DNA from: Ophryocystis elektroscirrha
Lineage: Eukaryota; Apicomplexa; Conoidasida; Neogregarinorida; Ophryocystidae
NCBI GenBank assembly: GCA_030141585.1
Contig: JAQIFP010000072.1
Span: forward strand, 98,453 to 130,260
Reading direction: 5' to 3'
DNA length: 31,808 nucleotides
In this document: positions 1 through 12,070 of the stretch, in pieces
Layout of the letters: each line of letters begins with the position of its first letter
How positions within the stretch are numbered: position 1 is the first letter of the stretch
Made by a program: the position numbers and the translations under genes
Notes under the pieces: model-generated
The model's database searches: none
The model's input: only the letters and a program-made list of their open reading frames with translations
What the model was told of the DNA's origin: nothing

Positions 1-240
1 AGGGTATACCAAACCAGGGAATGCAAAGCCAGGGTATACCAAACCAGGGAATGCAAAGCCAGGGTATACCAAACCAGGGAATGCAAAGCCAGGGTATACC
101 AAACCAGGGAATGCAAAGCCAGGGTATACCAAACCAGGGAATGCAAAGCCAGGGTATGCAAAACCAGGGAATGCAAAACCAGGGTATGCAATTCCAAAGT
201 ATGCCATTCCAAAGTATGCAAAACCAGGCTATGCAATCAT
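1..240 (+). repeat. Coding minisatellite (30-bp unit, then 15-bp half-units)
   Basis: About five copies of a 30-bp unit starting ATGCAAAGCC are identical at the nucleotide level from 1 to about 150 and run off the left edge. They are followed by 15-bp half-units coding M-Q-x-Q-G variants that decay toward 240-290. The period is a multiple of three, so copy-number change keeps the reading frame. Perfect identity, including silent sites, indicates recent expansion or homogenisation. Confidence 0.95.
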
Positions 241-2506
241 TTCAAGGTATGCAAAACGATGGTATGCAGTACCAAAGAATGCAGCATCAAATTTTACAGA
301 ATCAGGTTGTACAAAACCAAATTGGTTTTAGTCAAAAAGCTCTTGACGAAAGCTCACTAGATCAGCCAAAAACGGAAAAGAATATTCAAAATCAATTAAT
401 GCTTAATTTGGCTTCGCAAGCTAAAAATGTGGTTAGTCAAGACGTTATGAATAATGGATGGCCTGTTCAAGATTTCTCTAATGATGGTTTCCAAATAAAA
501 GATAGCTATGATTTTGGTATTCAAGGAATGGACACTCAAAAAATGAATAATCATAACCTAACTACCAAATCGGCTCCTAATCAATCAATACCTAAACAAC
601 CCTTGCAAAATAATCCGATGTCAAGTTTATCCATTCAAAATCAAGCAATGTTGGGACAATCAGTATTGCAGCCATCAGTTTTATTACCTCCTTATCTTCA
701 TATGCAATCGCCGTTTCCAGGTTCAACGCAAAATTTGAAATCTAATAATAGTCAAAGTTTCGCATCTACAAAACACCAGAACGATCCATCTTTCTTCATC
801 AACAATTCTTATACTTCTTCTTCAGAAACACCCAATAATTTAGCAAACCCATTTGTAGACCAAAAATATTTTTCTCAAGATCTTTACTCTAATTCTTTGA
901 AGAATGGTAATCATAAGGAACCAAATCAGTACTTGCAAAATTCGTTTCAAATGTACCTAAATAATAACTTTGCTGATAATAAACAAATGATACTACAACG
1001 AAATTCCCAGGCTTATATTCCACTGAATAATGGATTTTTTCCAATACATTCAGCGTATTACAACTCACCAGACTTAAATTTTGAATCCATTAATAATACG
1101 GCCAAAAATTTCTCTAATAATAATCGTAACTATACAAATCTAAATTTTCCTTCAGTTTATTCCAAATTTAATCAGTTTTTTGCACCCGACAATGTATCAA
1201 ATTTTTCACCAGGAAATAATAATACTGCTTCTGGTGTATTAAACAGCTCTCAAATAATAAACCCGTATAATAAGCAATATTATACGACGCAGCCACATAA
1301 TTTAACATATCCTCAATTTTGTTTACCGCAATATCAGAGTACTCTTCCTATTAATATTAACCCATATATACCAAAAAACATCATTTGTAAATATTCCATG
1401 GATTCTTCTCAAGATTTATCTTCAAAATCCAAAAAATCTATGCCATATCCTTCATTTATCCAGCATGATAATTCTTTTTCGGGTAAGCTTTTTAGTTTAT
1501 GCATTTTTAATGAATTCCAGGAGGCTTAAAGTCTATGCCCTCATTTCAATCAAAGAATAGTTCCTCTTACCTACCATATAACTCAACATCATCTCAGGAT
1601 AAAGGATCAATTCCGTCTCAAGTTCGTATAAATTCTTTCAAATCTATAAATAATTGGAATAGTGAAAAACCATCTGAAGTCAATAAAAAATATCTTCAAG
1701 ATAAACTAAAAATATTACAAACACATAGTGACTTTTGTTTCCCGATTCCAACTACTAAAACTCCATCAAATCCAACAGATTTGTTTCATACATTAATTAA
1801 CACTAATCTTAATGCTTCTATAGCTGCCGACTTAATCGAGCAATTTAATACATACAAAAATATAATTTTAAAAAAATTTGAAAATGATGTAACTAACGAA
1901 ACGACATCATTTGATAATAAATCAACTAATTTAGTGAAGAAGAATGTTGCAACAAAAACCATAGCATCGAAAGCTGTCGTAAATGTGCCAAACAATACTC
2001 AAACACAACAGCCACTGATTGTAGCTGTGCTACAATTCTTAGACGGTTATAGTTTAAGTAAATGTGAAATGTTGAATTCGCGTATAAGACGCATAATACA
2101 CTTTGAGTGTTTGTATTTATGGCAAAATATTTGTTTACAAGAAGAGGAGCTGCCACAACTAATTTTAAAAGAAGCTGTGCCACCATTAGCGACGTATTTT
2201 AAAATTCAGTGGTTAGGAAGACAAGGTGCAATATTATATCAAATTTACGTCGAAAGATCCCAGGAATTAGAAGAAAAATTACATCTTCAGAAAAGCCATA
2301 ATGCATTATATAACCAATGTAGAAAAACTTCACACATTTCAGCAGATATAAGATCACAAACACAAGCTCTTGTCTGCTTAGTCAGACAAATACAGGCCGT
2401 TCAAAGAGCGACGCCTTACATATATATATCTAAATTACTGCAGCAACCCTGGGCTATAGCTACTGTCAAATGCTGTCAAAACTTAAGATCTACAAAAATC
2501 AATTAA
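1..2506 (+). CDS. Q/N-rich repeat protein with C-terminal F-box-like motif (5' partial)
   Basis: The reading frame is open from base 3, so the gene starts upstream of the window. Two coding blocks, 3-1482 and 1521-2506, are joined in phase by a 38-nt intron (1483-1520, GTAAGC...CCAG), giving at least 821 residues. The N-terminus is a tandem repeat of the type MQSQGIPNQG encoded by identical 30-bp units. A long Q/N/S-rich region without domains follows, of the kind often seen in disordered or prion-like proteins. The last third is more ordered. Around nt 2010-2130 it reads like an F-box (VLQFLDGYSLSKC, then RRII and LYLWQNIC), followed by a helical tail. If the F-box is real, the protein would bring substrates to an SCF ubiquitin ligase. 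I do not recognise the gene. The F-box call is a motif-pattern judgement and could be wrong. Confidence 0.6.
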
Positions 2507-2956
2507 TTATCAAATGGTAAGCCCTAATTGATATAGAGAAAACATAGTATTTAAAGTAATTTATTCATGATTTTCAATATTTTGATATTTACAGTTAAAG
2601 AATTACTCTTTTTTTATTAGCAATGTTTAATTATGTTTATGTAACCAAATTAATGAACATATTTTTATATAAGTTTATAAAAGTGCGGCAAGTTTATGTC
2701 TGTTTGAAATATAAACACTCAATAACATATCAATTTTTTATAAATTATGCTTCATGAAAAAAATTAATTTTCTAATATAGATATAAAGAAACATGCATGT
2801 TATATTTTATGGTACAATTATAATATATGATATATTCTTATAAAATTTACATGTATTTTATGTTAAACTTTATGGTTAATATTTAAAATAAAATATCCGC
2901 TATAACTTTTTTTTTATTTAGAATTAAAATTCTGATACTTTAGGTACTTCCCGACT
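2507..2956. other. Intergenic AT-rich spacer
   Basis: About 450 bases separate the stop of the F-box-like gene from the NAT10 start. The stretch is extremely AT-rich with poly-T runs. It must hold the 3' end of the first gene and the promoter and 5' UTR of NAT10. An AG after a T-rich tract (about 2943) lies just upstream of the NAT10 ATG and could be the acceptor of a 5' UTR intron. I see no gene, RNA or repeat in it. Confidence 0.6.
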
Positions 2957-5900
2957 ATGCGCAAAAAAGTCGACGAGCGTGTACGGATACTAATAGATAA
3001 TGCAGTTAAGTTACAAGAACGAGTTTTGTTTGTTATTATTGGTGATAGATCTAAGGATCAAATAGTCAATTTACATTATATGTTGAGTAAAGCTCAAGAT
3101 GGTTATAAACCGTCTTTATTATGGTGCTATAAAGAAAATCTTGGATTTAGTTCTCATAAAAAAAAACGTATGAAGCAGTTGAAAAAAAAAATATACACTG
3201 GATTATTTGATCCAAATTTGGATGATCCGTTTGAATTATTTGTATCTTCAAATAGAATAAGATATTGTTATTATAAAGAAACTGAATCAATTTTAGGACA
3301 AACTTTCAGTATGTGTATATTGCAAGATTTTGAAGCGTTAACACCTAATATTCTATGTCGAACTATTGAAACAGTTGAAGGCGGTGGTATAATATGTATA
3401 CTATTAAAAAAAATGGATAACCTGAAAGAATTATATAATATTACCATGGACGTACATCAACAATATCGAAAGTCTAATACATTAATTGAACCAAGGTTTA
3501 ATAAAAGGTTTATACTGTCTTTAACAAACTGTAAAAACTGTTTGATACTTGATGATGAATTGAATGTTCTTCCCATATGTAAAAATTCTTTTACTATAGA
3601 GGCATCAACTATTTCTTGTGCTCCTGTCATTTTTAAACAAAAAGTTAAAACATCAGATGATTTGTTTGATTACTGTAAATTTTCTAGCGACCCTCAACTA
3701 GTGTCTTTTAAAGAAAAACATTCTCAGTTACCACTATTAGGCCCCTTATTACAATTAACCGTTACATTAGATCAAGCAAATGTTCTTTTTTCATTAGTCA
3801 ACTTTATTGAACAAAAACAAACAAAGTCTACTGTTTTTCTTAACGCTGCTAGAGGAAGAGGAAAATCTGCTACTCTTGGTTTTGTTTTAGCTGCCGCTAT
3901 AGTATTGAATTATTCAAATATATTAGTTACAGCCCCTAACCCTGAAAATGTTAAAACTCTTTTTCAATTTATTCAAAAAGTAAGTCTTTTTATTGGGCTA
4001 TACATAAGAAAAAGTATTCTCTAATTATTTAAATATATTCGTGTATGTACTTATGATCAATATATCTATTAGTTTATAGAAGTGAATATACACACATAAA
4101 TTATAATAAAAAAAAAATTAATTTATTTATATTATCAACTAAAGATTTTATTAATAAAGTAAATTTTTACAAATTAATTAATTTCAGGGTTTAGTAACCT
4201 TGGGATATCAAGAACATGTCAATTTTGAAATAGTTGAAACAGTTAATTCTAAGACTGCTCAAAAGAGTTTACAAAAAATCATTGTTTTCAAAAATCAACG
4301 TCAAATTATTCAATACGTAGAACCAGAAAACAGTTCTATAATTTCACAGTCAGAGCTTCTTGTAATTGATGAAGCAGCTGCTATCCCTGTGCAAATCACT
4401 AAAAAATTGTTAGGAAATTATACAACATTTTTGTCAAGTACAATACACGGTTATGAAGGAACAGGCCGTTCTTTATCTTTAAAATTGTTGAAGCAATTAA
4501 AAGAAAATAAGTATAATGATTCAACGATTTCTGAGATACAGCTAAAAGAACCTATTCGCTATAATAAAAATGATCCAATTGAAGAATGGCTTAATAATTT
4601 ACTTTGTTTATATGCAACAGATATACAAAACCTAGAAAATGAATTAGTTTTTCCCGAAAAGTGCAACTTATATTTGATCAATAGAGACTCATTATTTTCC
4701 TACCATCCAATATCAGAAATACTGCTACAAAAAGTAATATCTTTATTTGTTACTTCTCATTATAAAAATTCACCAAATGATATTATATTTCTTTCTGACG
4801 CTCCCGGACAGTTTTTATTTGTTTTATGCCCAAAAATTGAAGATTCATCTGAAAACCTACCAGACATATACGCCGCTATACATATATCATTAGAAGGTTC
4901 ATTAACGAATGATTCTTTAAAACAAGCTTTACGAAAAGGATTAAAACCTGTAGGAAATTTAATACCATGGACTTTAACTCAAATGTATTGTGATGATGAG
5001 TTCGGACAGTTATCTGGTGCAAGAGTTGTTCGTATTTCAGTACACCCTCACATACAAAACATGAAATATGGATCAGAAGTTTTCAAGCAGTTGGAAGCAA
5101 TTCTCAAATCAGCAAATAACGAGACGATCTCTGATTCTTTAACATCATCTAATTTACCAGTTAAACAGAATGACAATTCTATAAATAATTTGACTGAGAA
5201 AAAAAACTCTGAGTTAACTTTTAAAAAAAACTCTAAAAACACTTTATCAAAACAAAAAAATCTCTCTAACAATGTTCAAGTTAATGAAAACGGACAATCA
5301 ACCACTGATTCAGAAGATTCAGAAGAAAACGAAACTGTGAATTCGGAAGATGACGACATAGACGAAGAATTAGAAACCAAAATGACAAAAACTAAATTGA
5401 CTGATTTAGGTCAAAACGGTAGCGAATCTATTAATCTCAGTAAATTAGATTCAGTAGAAGATATAGAAGCACCATCTTTGTTTATAGACTGTACCAAAAC
5501 ACACTTTAATTACAAATTGAATTATATAGGAACATCATTTGGTTTATCGCTACCATTATACCGCTTCCATCAACGGTTGAATTATATACCTGTTTATTTA
5601 AGACACACGCTTAACGATATTACAGGAGAACATTCGGTTATTATGATAAAACCTTTAGATGAGACTGTACAAGTCAAATTGTTTTTTGAAGATTTTCGCA
5701 ATAGATTTATGCACTTATTGGGTACGTGCTACTATGATATTCCTCTTACAATTGCTTTGTCAATATTACAACAAACTGCGTCCCATTCCACTTACCCTCC
5801 TGTTACAGTAGATACTATTGCTCATTTCTTAAGTCCGCATGATTTATATCGCCTCGAACGTTTTGTTAACATGCTTTGCGATCGTGGTCTAATCCTAGAC

Positions 5901-6648
5901 CTTGTCCCCACCCTAGCTTTATTGCTCTTTACGGAAAGATTACCAGGGCTGCTGGCCACAATATCGCTTTTACAAAAGGCTGTTTTAATTGGTTTTGGCT
6001 TGCAAAGAACAGATGGTAACAATTTATAATAATATATATCCTTAATTGTGTATATATCATAAATAATTATTATAATTATTGATTTAAAATGAACTCTAAT
6101 AAAAAGTGCAATCACATTTGTCTCTCTTAATTCACATAATATTGAACTTAGTTACATTTAACCTGTCTAGCGTTATTGTGATTGTTTTAGCAAATCAAAT
6201 CTCTCAAGAATTGCAAATATCAGTGAATCAAGTATATTCTGTTTTCGAGAAGTGTATGCATAAATTTCACAACTATTTTCAAAAAATGTTACATAAAGAA
6301 TTTGATGAAAATGATCCTGATCAACTAGAGCTTCCAAAAGAATTTCATGATAAAACCCTTGAAGATGAATTGAAAAAAAACGCTACAACTAAGTCTTTAC
6401 AATATAAAAGCGTAATAACAACTTTTTTTTGAAATGATTTTTTAGCGTTATGAGATCACAGATGAAAAAGAAGAGGCTATTAAAAAGCATATTAAAGATA
6501 AAAAATTTGTTGCAGGTAAAGTAAAAACATAATATTTGTTGATATTAGCAATTTAGGTCGTGTAACCGTACCTGTAAAACATAACAAGGAGTTTGAAGAA
6601 AACAAAGGATTTTCATTAAAAGCTTTAAAAAGAAGAAAAGTTAAATAA
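2957..6648 (+). CDS. NAT10: RNA cytidine acetyltransferase, NAT10/Kre33 family
   Basis: NAT10 makes N4-acetylcytidine on 18S rRNA and some tRNAs in the nucleolus and helps assemble the small ribosomal subunit. Five exons (2957-3979, 4188-6015, 6191-6411, 6446-6515, 6557-6648) give 1077 residues; two of the introns are only 34 and 41 nt. The start matches the family N-terminus (MRKKVDERVRILI). In order come the N-terminal domain (LWCYK, GFSSH, DPFELF, FEALTPN, ETVEGGG), the helicase Walker A (AARGRGKSA, near residue 300), Walker B (VIDEAAAIP), STIHGYEGTGRSLSLKL, SHYKNSPND, the GNAT segment (RVVRISVHP) and a lysine-rich tail. The acetyl-CoA loop after the GNAT strand reads QNMKYG (residues 631-636), where human has QGMGYG. 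An acidic/serine low-complexity insert of about 110 residues follows. The gene is tail-to-tail with unc-45, with 37 bp between stop codons. Confidence 0.97.
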
Positions 6649-6685
6649 TTTATGCTCACTGTAAATCATCAAACCAATAGTTTGA

Positions 6686-9600
6686 TTATACTGAAATCAA
6701 CTTATACTCTTTCATCATTTCTTTTGCTTTTGTTTGCATAATTCGTTCAATGATATTTTTAGTATTTTTATCGGACAACAATTCTTTCAAATTTTTTGAT
6801 GCTTCACTAATAACTCGATATTTTATAGGGTCTATAGATGAAACAGCATTATCGGCTTCAGATATATTATACCAAATAGTTACAATTTTTATCTGAAAGG
6901 ATTCTTTATTGATCCATGTAGGTTCTTCGATGTTGAATAAATTTTTAGAGTTAGTACAATGTAGAAATTGTACTAAAATATCTGGATATATTGTTAGCAT
7001 TGCGATGCAGCCAGCAGCTGCATTTTGCGATCTTTCATCAACATCATTGATGAATGCCAGTAATAACTGAAATAAAACATTATTGTTATTGTTGCTGTTG
7101 TTTATTGGATTACTGCAAATGTAATCAATCCATTCTTGACATGGGGCCATATTGCATAACACCTCTAAACCGCCATTGCGACATAATACATTATCAGATG
7201 TTATGACATCAACGCATATTTCGATACCTTTAGCATAATAGAACGAACTCCTGATCTCGTCGAAACACCATGTTAAATTAGTAATTGCTAAACAAGCTTC
7301 GTAGTTATACAATTCATAATTATGCTTCATCAAGAATATCAAATGCGGTAAAATATTCAAAGCTAATTCTGACGATAATACACTCACATTAATAGACATG
7401 CATATGTAACATAAACATTGTTTACAATTAAGAAGATCTTGATAATAATCCAAGCTTTCATTAATTACCATTTCTTTTTTTGTAAACTCTTTGGTATTAG
7501 ATATCAGTTTATCATGGCAATCTAATACACTTTTAACAACATTATTTGCCGCTAAAACTTGTCGTATATTAGCAACTCGAGAAAAGTACCAAATACATTC
7601 AGAGATTAAGGCATATATGTATCTAGGCAGATCTTTATTAAACGATAGCTCAATAATCAGTACATGTATATTATTTTCTATTAGAGCGCCTGCTACTTGC
7701 TCTGACAACTGTATTTCGCCTCTGTCATATTCACCATTTTTTAATGGCTTACATTCTCGTGGTAGCTTATCATACAACATTTTCAATGCTTCCATTTGAT
7801 CAGGCTCTAATTTAGGTGCACCCGAATCGTTAATTTTCCTATTTGATTTTCGTTCTACATTTTTATCTTTATTGTGTTTAAGCAAGTTAATTATAAAAAG
7901 ACAAAAGTTTGAAATTAAGTCGACATTTGAGCATGTCATTATATAGGTGCCCATTTGGTATACGCATGATAGTATTATATTTTTCTGTAACTTCAAAATA
8001 CTTTCTTTGAATGATTTATGAATACTTAAAAAAGTAAGCAGCTCCACAATAAATAAATCTAATTTGTCTTTGAACTTGCCTTCAGCTATTTTCATAATCT
8101 CTTTACTGAAATTGTTATCTTTTGAAAAATAGTCTAGTTCTGCGCTCTCCATATCGGTAATTTTATAATCAATAGATATATGCTTCTTTTTTATGAAATA
8201 CAGCTGAATGATATTATCTAAAACTTCAATGAAGTCGATTAAATCGAATATCAATATTCTAGTACTTTCATCATGCAAGGATAATTTAGACAATATGATG
8301 GCGAATTTAATTTGAGTTTCCAAATCATACTTTGAGCTTTTTAAATTAATGGCATTAACAAATTTATTCAATAAAGTTGTTTCTAATAAATATATTTGAA
8401 TATTAACACATTGTATGGAATTTATGATTAATTCTAAAGCAGCGTCACTAAGAAATTTCTCATATTCCAGTTCTTCATTAATTGCATATATCACTAGCTG
8501 TTCAATATAATTTTTTGAGTCCAATAGTTCATTCAGCAAATTATAATCAACTGATGATATTAATAGTAAAGTCTTTAAAGCGTTTTTCAACTGCACTTGA
8601 TTTGCTTTATTTTCATGTAGCGGCTGTATCAATGTATGAATGTAATCGGTTAAATTAATTCTATTAGTTTCTGAGCGATCTTTATCCGCAAGTAAAATGA
8701 ATAAATTTGTCAAAGTTAGCTCTGATATAATGTTTATCAGAGGATTTTTATGTGATAATAGTTGACAAAGAGAATTTATCAGTATGCTTAAATATTGGGA
8801 ATTATTTATTGGTTCAATTTTACTTTTCAGTTGTATATATTGATCGGTAACAGTGTATAATACATTCAATCCTGTATAGCTGATTATATCACATTCACAG
8901 CATTCAATTGTAGATATAAATATCCGCAATAAAGAATTATTATTTAAAGTGATGATATCTTTGTTAAGTTGAATACTAATAAGCTGGAATTTACACAAAA
9001 GTATCATTAACTGTGAGCAAATCAACGTTCGCAAAAATCTGTTATCATTTTCTTGAATACATATAGTGAACTTAACAATTTGATCAGAAAGAATATTATT
9101 AACAGAATATGACATATTATCTACCAATCCTTTACGTATATAATACATCAATTGAGAGTCTATAAATTCAATTTTTAGTTCTGAATATAATTCTTCAAAT
9201 GCTATCGTTAAAATGTCTTTTGGAATATCTTTTGATAGCAAGAAAGAATAAAACACATATATACTATATTTTAACCGATAATTCAATGTTAAATTGATTG
9301 CATGATATCTTTTTATTTCTGGATCTTTTTCAGGAGACTCAATGGCATCAAGCGAATCTTCTATTTTGACTTCAGGACCAAACAAAGTGTGATTCATATG
9401 ACAATTTAACTGATTCAATACAGTGTTCATGAGAACAAAAATCTTTTCATGTATAAGAGCTTTAATGGATATTTGCTTTTTTACAATACAAATTAACACA
9501 TTTTTGATGAGCTCGATATAATCTTCTACATCTGATTTATACAGCTCGTTAAACTCGGTTAAATCCTTAACAAGATTTTCCAAGAATTCACGGAATTTAG

Positions 9601-10066
9601 ACAATATAGATTCTTTATCGCAACCATTATTTGCTATTGAAACCATCTTAGTGCTAATTTTCTTTATTAATTCAATTGCCTCTTTATTTCCTGGCTCTAC
9701 ATTTAATAGTTTCATTAATGCGTTACTAGCAGTATTTAACTCAATTCCTTGATATTCATATCCTAATGATTGTCTATATAATAATTTTACATATAAGGGG
9801 CGAAATAAATCACATTCAGATAAATTTTTTTCACATATACTTATTCCTTTCTGGGTAATACTGTACAATAGTTCCCAGTTTTTCAAATGCCAAAATGCTA
9901 ATGCCATATTTGAACATAATACTGCAAAAAAATAATCATAGTTTTCAATATTTTCTTTGGCTATGTAATCCATAGCTTCTTTATATATACTAATTGCTTC
10001 TTCATATTTTTTGTTTTTTAGTAGTTGATTGCCTTGTTGTTTCAAGCTCTCTGCATGGCTTGTCAT
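6686..10066 (-). CDS. unc-45: UNC-45 myosin chaperone (TPR + UCS), single exon
   Basis: UNC-45 folds myosin heads and hands them over with Hsp90 in the cytosol; in animals it is needed for muscle and other myosins. This 1126-residue frame has no visible intron. Residues about 4-125 form the TPR domain (LKQQGNQLLKNKKYEEAI, then YRQSLGYEYQGIEL), which in the family binds Hsp90/Hsp70 C-termini. A long, poorly conserved helical central region follows, then the C-terminal armadillo-like UCS domain with family landmarks such as ACLAITNLTW, GGLEVLCNMAPCQEW and NAAAGCIAMLT. Typical animal proteins are about 930-960 residues, so this one is longer, mainly in the centre, and includes an N-rich patch. 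ATG at 10064-10066 directly precedes the TPR. It is convergent with NAT10 and divergent from the small secreted-protein gene 227 bp away. Confidence 0.93.
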   Translation of the reverse strand: MTSHAESLKQQGNQLLKNKKYEEAISIYKEAMDYIAKENIENYDYFFAVLCSNMALAFWHLKNWELLYSITQKGISICEKNLSECDLFRPLYVKLLYRQSLGYEYQGIELNTASNALMKLLNVEPGNKEAIELIKKISTKMVSIANNGCDKESILSKFREFLENLVKDLTEFNELYKSDVEDYIELIKNVLICIVKKQISIKALIHEKIFVLMNTVLNQLNCHMNHTLFGPEVKIEDSLDAIESPEKDPEIKRYHAINLTLNYRLKYSIYVFYSFLLSKDIPKDILTIAFEELYSELKIEFIDSQLMYYIRKGLVDNMSYSVNNILSDQIVKFTICIQENDNRFLRTLICSQLMILLCKFQLISIQLNKDIITLNNNSLLRIFISTIECCECDIISYTGLNVLYTVTDQYIQLKSKIEPINNSQYLSILINSLCQLLSHKNPLINIISELTLTNLFILLADKDRSETNRINLTDYIHTLIQPLHENKANQVQLKNALKTLLLISSVDYNLLNELLDSKNYIEQLVIYAINEELEYEKFLSDAALELIINSIQCVNIQIYLLETTLLNKFVNAINLKSSKYDLETQIKFAIILSKLSLHDESTRILIFDLIDFIEVLDNIIQLYFIKKKHISIDYKITDMESAELDYFSKDNNFSKEIMKIAEGKFKDKLDLFIVELLTFLSIHKSFKESILKLQKNIILSCVYQMGTYIMTCSNVDLISNFCLFIINLLKHNKDKNVERKSNRKINDSGAPKLEPDQMEALKMLYDKLPRECKPLKNGEYDRGEIQLSEQVAGALIENNIHVLIIELSFNKDLPRYIYALISECIWYFSRVANIRQVLAANNVVKSVLDCHDKLISNTKEFTKKEMVINESLDYYQDLLNCKQCLCYICMSINVSVLSSELALNILPHLIFLMKHNYELYNYEACLAITNLTWCFDEIRSSFYYAKGIEICVDVITSDNVLCRNGGLEVLCNMAPCQEWIDYICSNPINNSNNNNNVLFQLLLAFINDVDERSQNAAAGCIAMLTIYPDILVQFLHCTNSKNLFNIEEPTWINKESFQIKIVTIWYNISEADNAVSSIDPIKYRVISEASKNLKELLSDKNTKNIIERIMQTKAKEMMKEYKLISV

Positions 10067-10293
10067 TAAATAAACTGTTCCAGTCCATTATATGCAAGAT
10101 GAAAGATCTTTACGGAATAATTTAGTTAGTGAAATACTTTTGGTTACTAAAAAATGATGAAAGTTTAGGTATTCAACAATCATAATTCACAATTTTTTTT
10201 TTTTTTTATAATTTTTAAACACTTTAATTTTTATATAATATATATGCGGGTGATAACATACATAAATATATTTCATGTAATAAAATATTGTAT
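10067..10293. promoter_or_regulatory. Divergent promoter interval between unc-45 and small secreted gene
   Basis: This 227-bp AT-rich gap separates two divergent start codons and so should contain both promoters. It includes a long T run around 10193-10206 and TATA-like stretches near 10235. No specific element can be assigned. Confidence 0.4.
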
Positions 10294-10796
10294 ATGATAA
10301 TAATTTTACTTATTGTTTTTATAAATGCGTTATATTCAATATCTGCAGCTCCATTTGAAGAAAAATTTATTGAAAGTAATGTCAATGTGATTAATAATAA
10401 ATTTTAAGCTGATGAGGTATTTTGGAAAACATTATACACACCAGCGAAGCTTTTAGATGAAGCAGAAAAAACTTTGATTAAAGAGAGTAAAAATCTTACT
10501 TGTGCTTTCAACTTTATAGATTTGCACATAATTTTAGAGAAACGTTTGAAAGAGAAGTTATTGAAAGATATAGTATTTCAAAAAAGAAGTAAATATAGTA
10601 TTCTTCATGCTTAAACTACAATTTATTTATATAACTTCAACAATAAGTTTAATCTGATAAATGAATTTAGTTGTAGATATGCTTGGTCATCAGCTATGTA
10701 GAATATTCAACTATCGGTCTTATGATATTTATAATGGAAAGGTAAAAGAACACCAAATTATGTTTTATAACTCAGTGCATTATCCAATTATTCTAA
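10294..10796 (+). CDS. Predicted small secreted protein, unrecognised, four exons
   Basis: Joining 10294-10375, 10409-10588, 10671-10741 and 10776-10796 gives a continuous 117-residue frame. The introns are 33, 82 and 34 nt; the first removes an in-frame TAA and the last a well-formed GTAAAA...CAG intron. The N-terminus is a convincing signal peptide: a hydrophobic run (MIIILLIVFINALYS) and a likely cleavage site after SISA. The mature part is rich in K, E, I and L, probably helical, with three cysteines (LTCAF, QLCRIF, GKCII) that could form a disulphide. I recognise no family. It could be a lineage-specific secreted factor or effector, or an over-built model from noncoding DNA. Phase agreement across three introns together with the signal peptide argues for a real gene. 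Confidence 0.5.
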
Positions 10797-10894
10797 TTTT
10801 TCATATTCTTTCTATTTGTTATGTTAACTTGAAAATTTGAGGAATATACACATTTTATAATTTATGTGCTGGTACTATCAGGTTTCCATAAAAT

Positions 10895-11952
<1,058 letters not shown>

Positions 11953-12070
11953 AGGTGTATATAATTGATAGGAACAAACAAATAATAAGTTTATAAAGTT
12001 TTTATCTTTTCTTGACTAAATACCTATTCCAAAAGAATAAACCCAATAAATTTATATATTTTATTTTTTT

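Noticed and set aside
1786..2186. Minus-strand open frames across the F-box-like gene
   Set aside because: They are antisense shadows of the plus-strand coding exon with no domain or start context.
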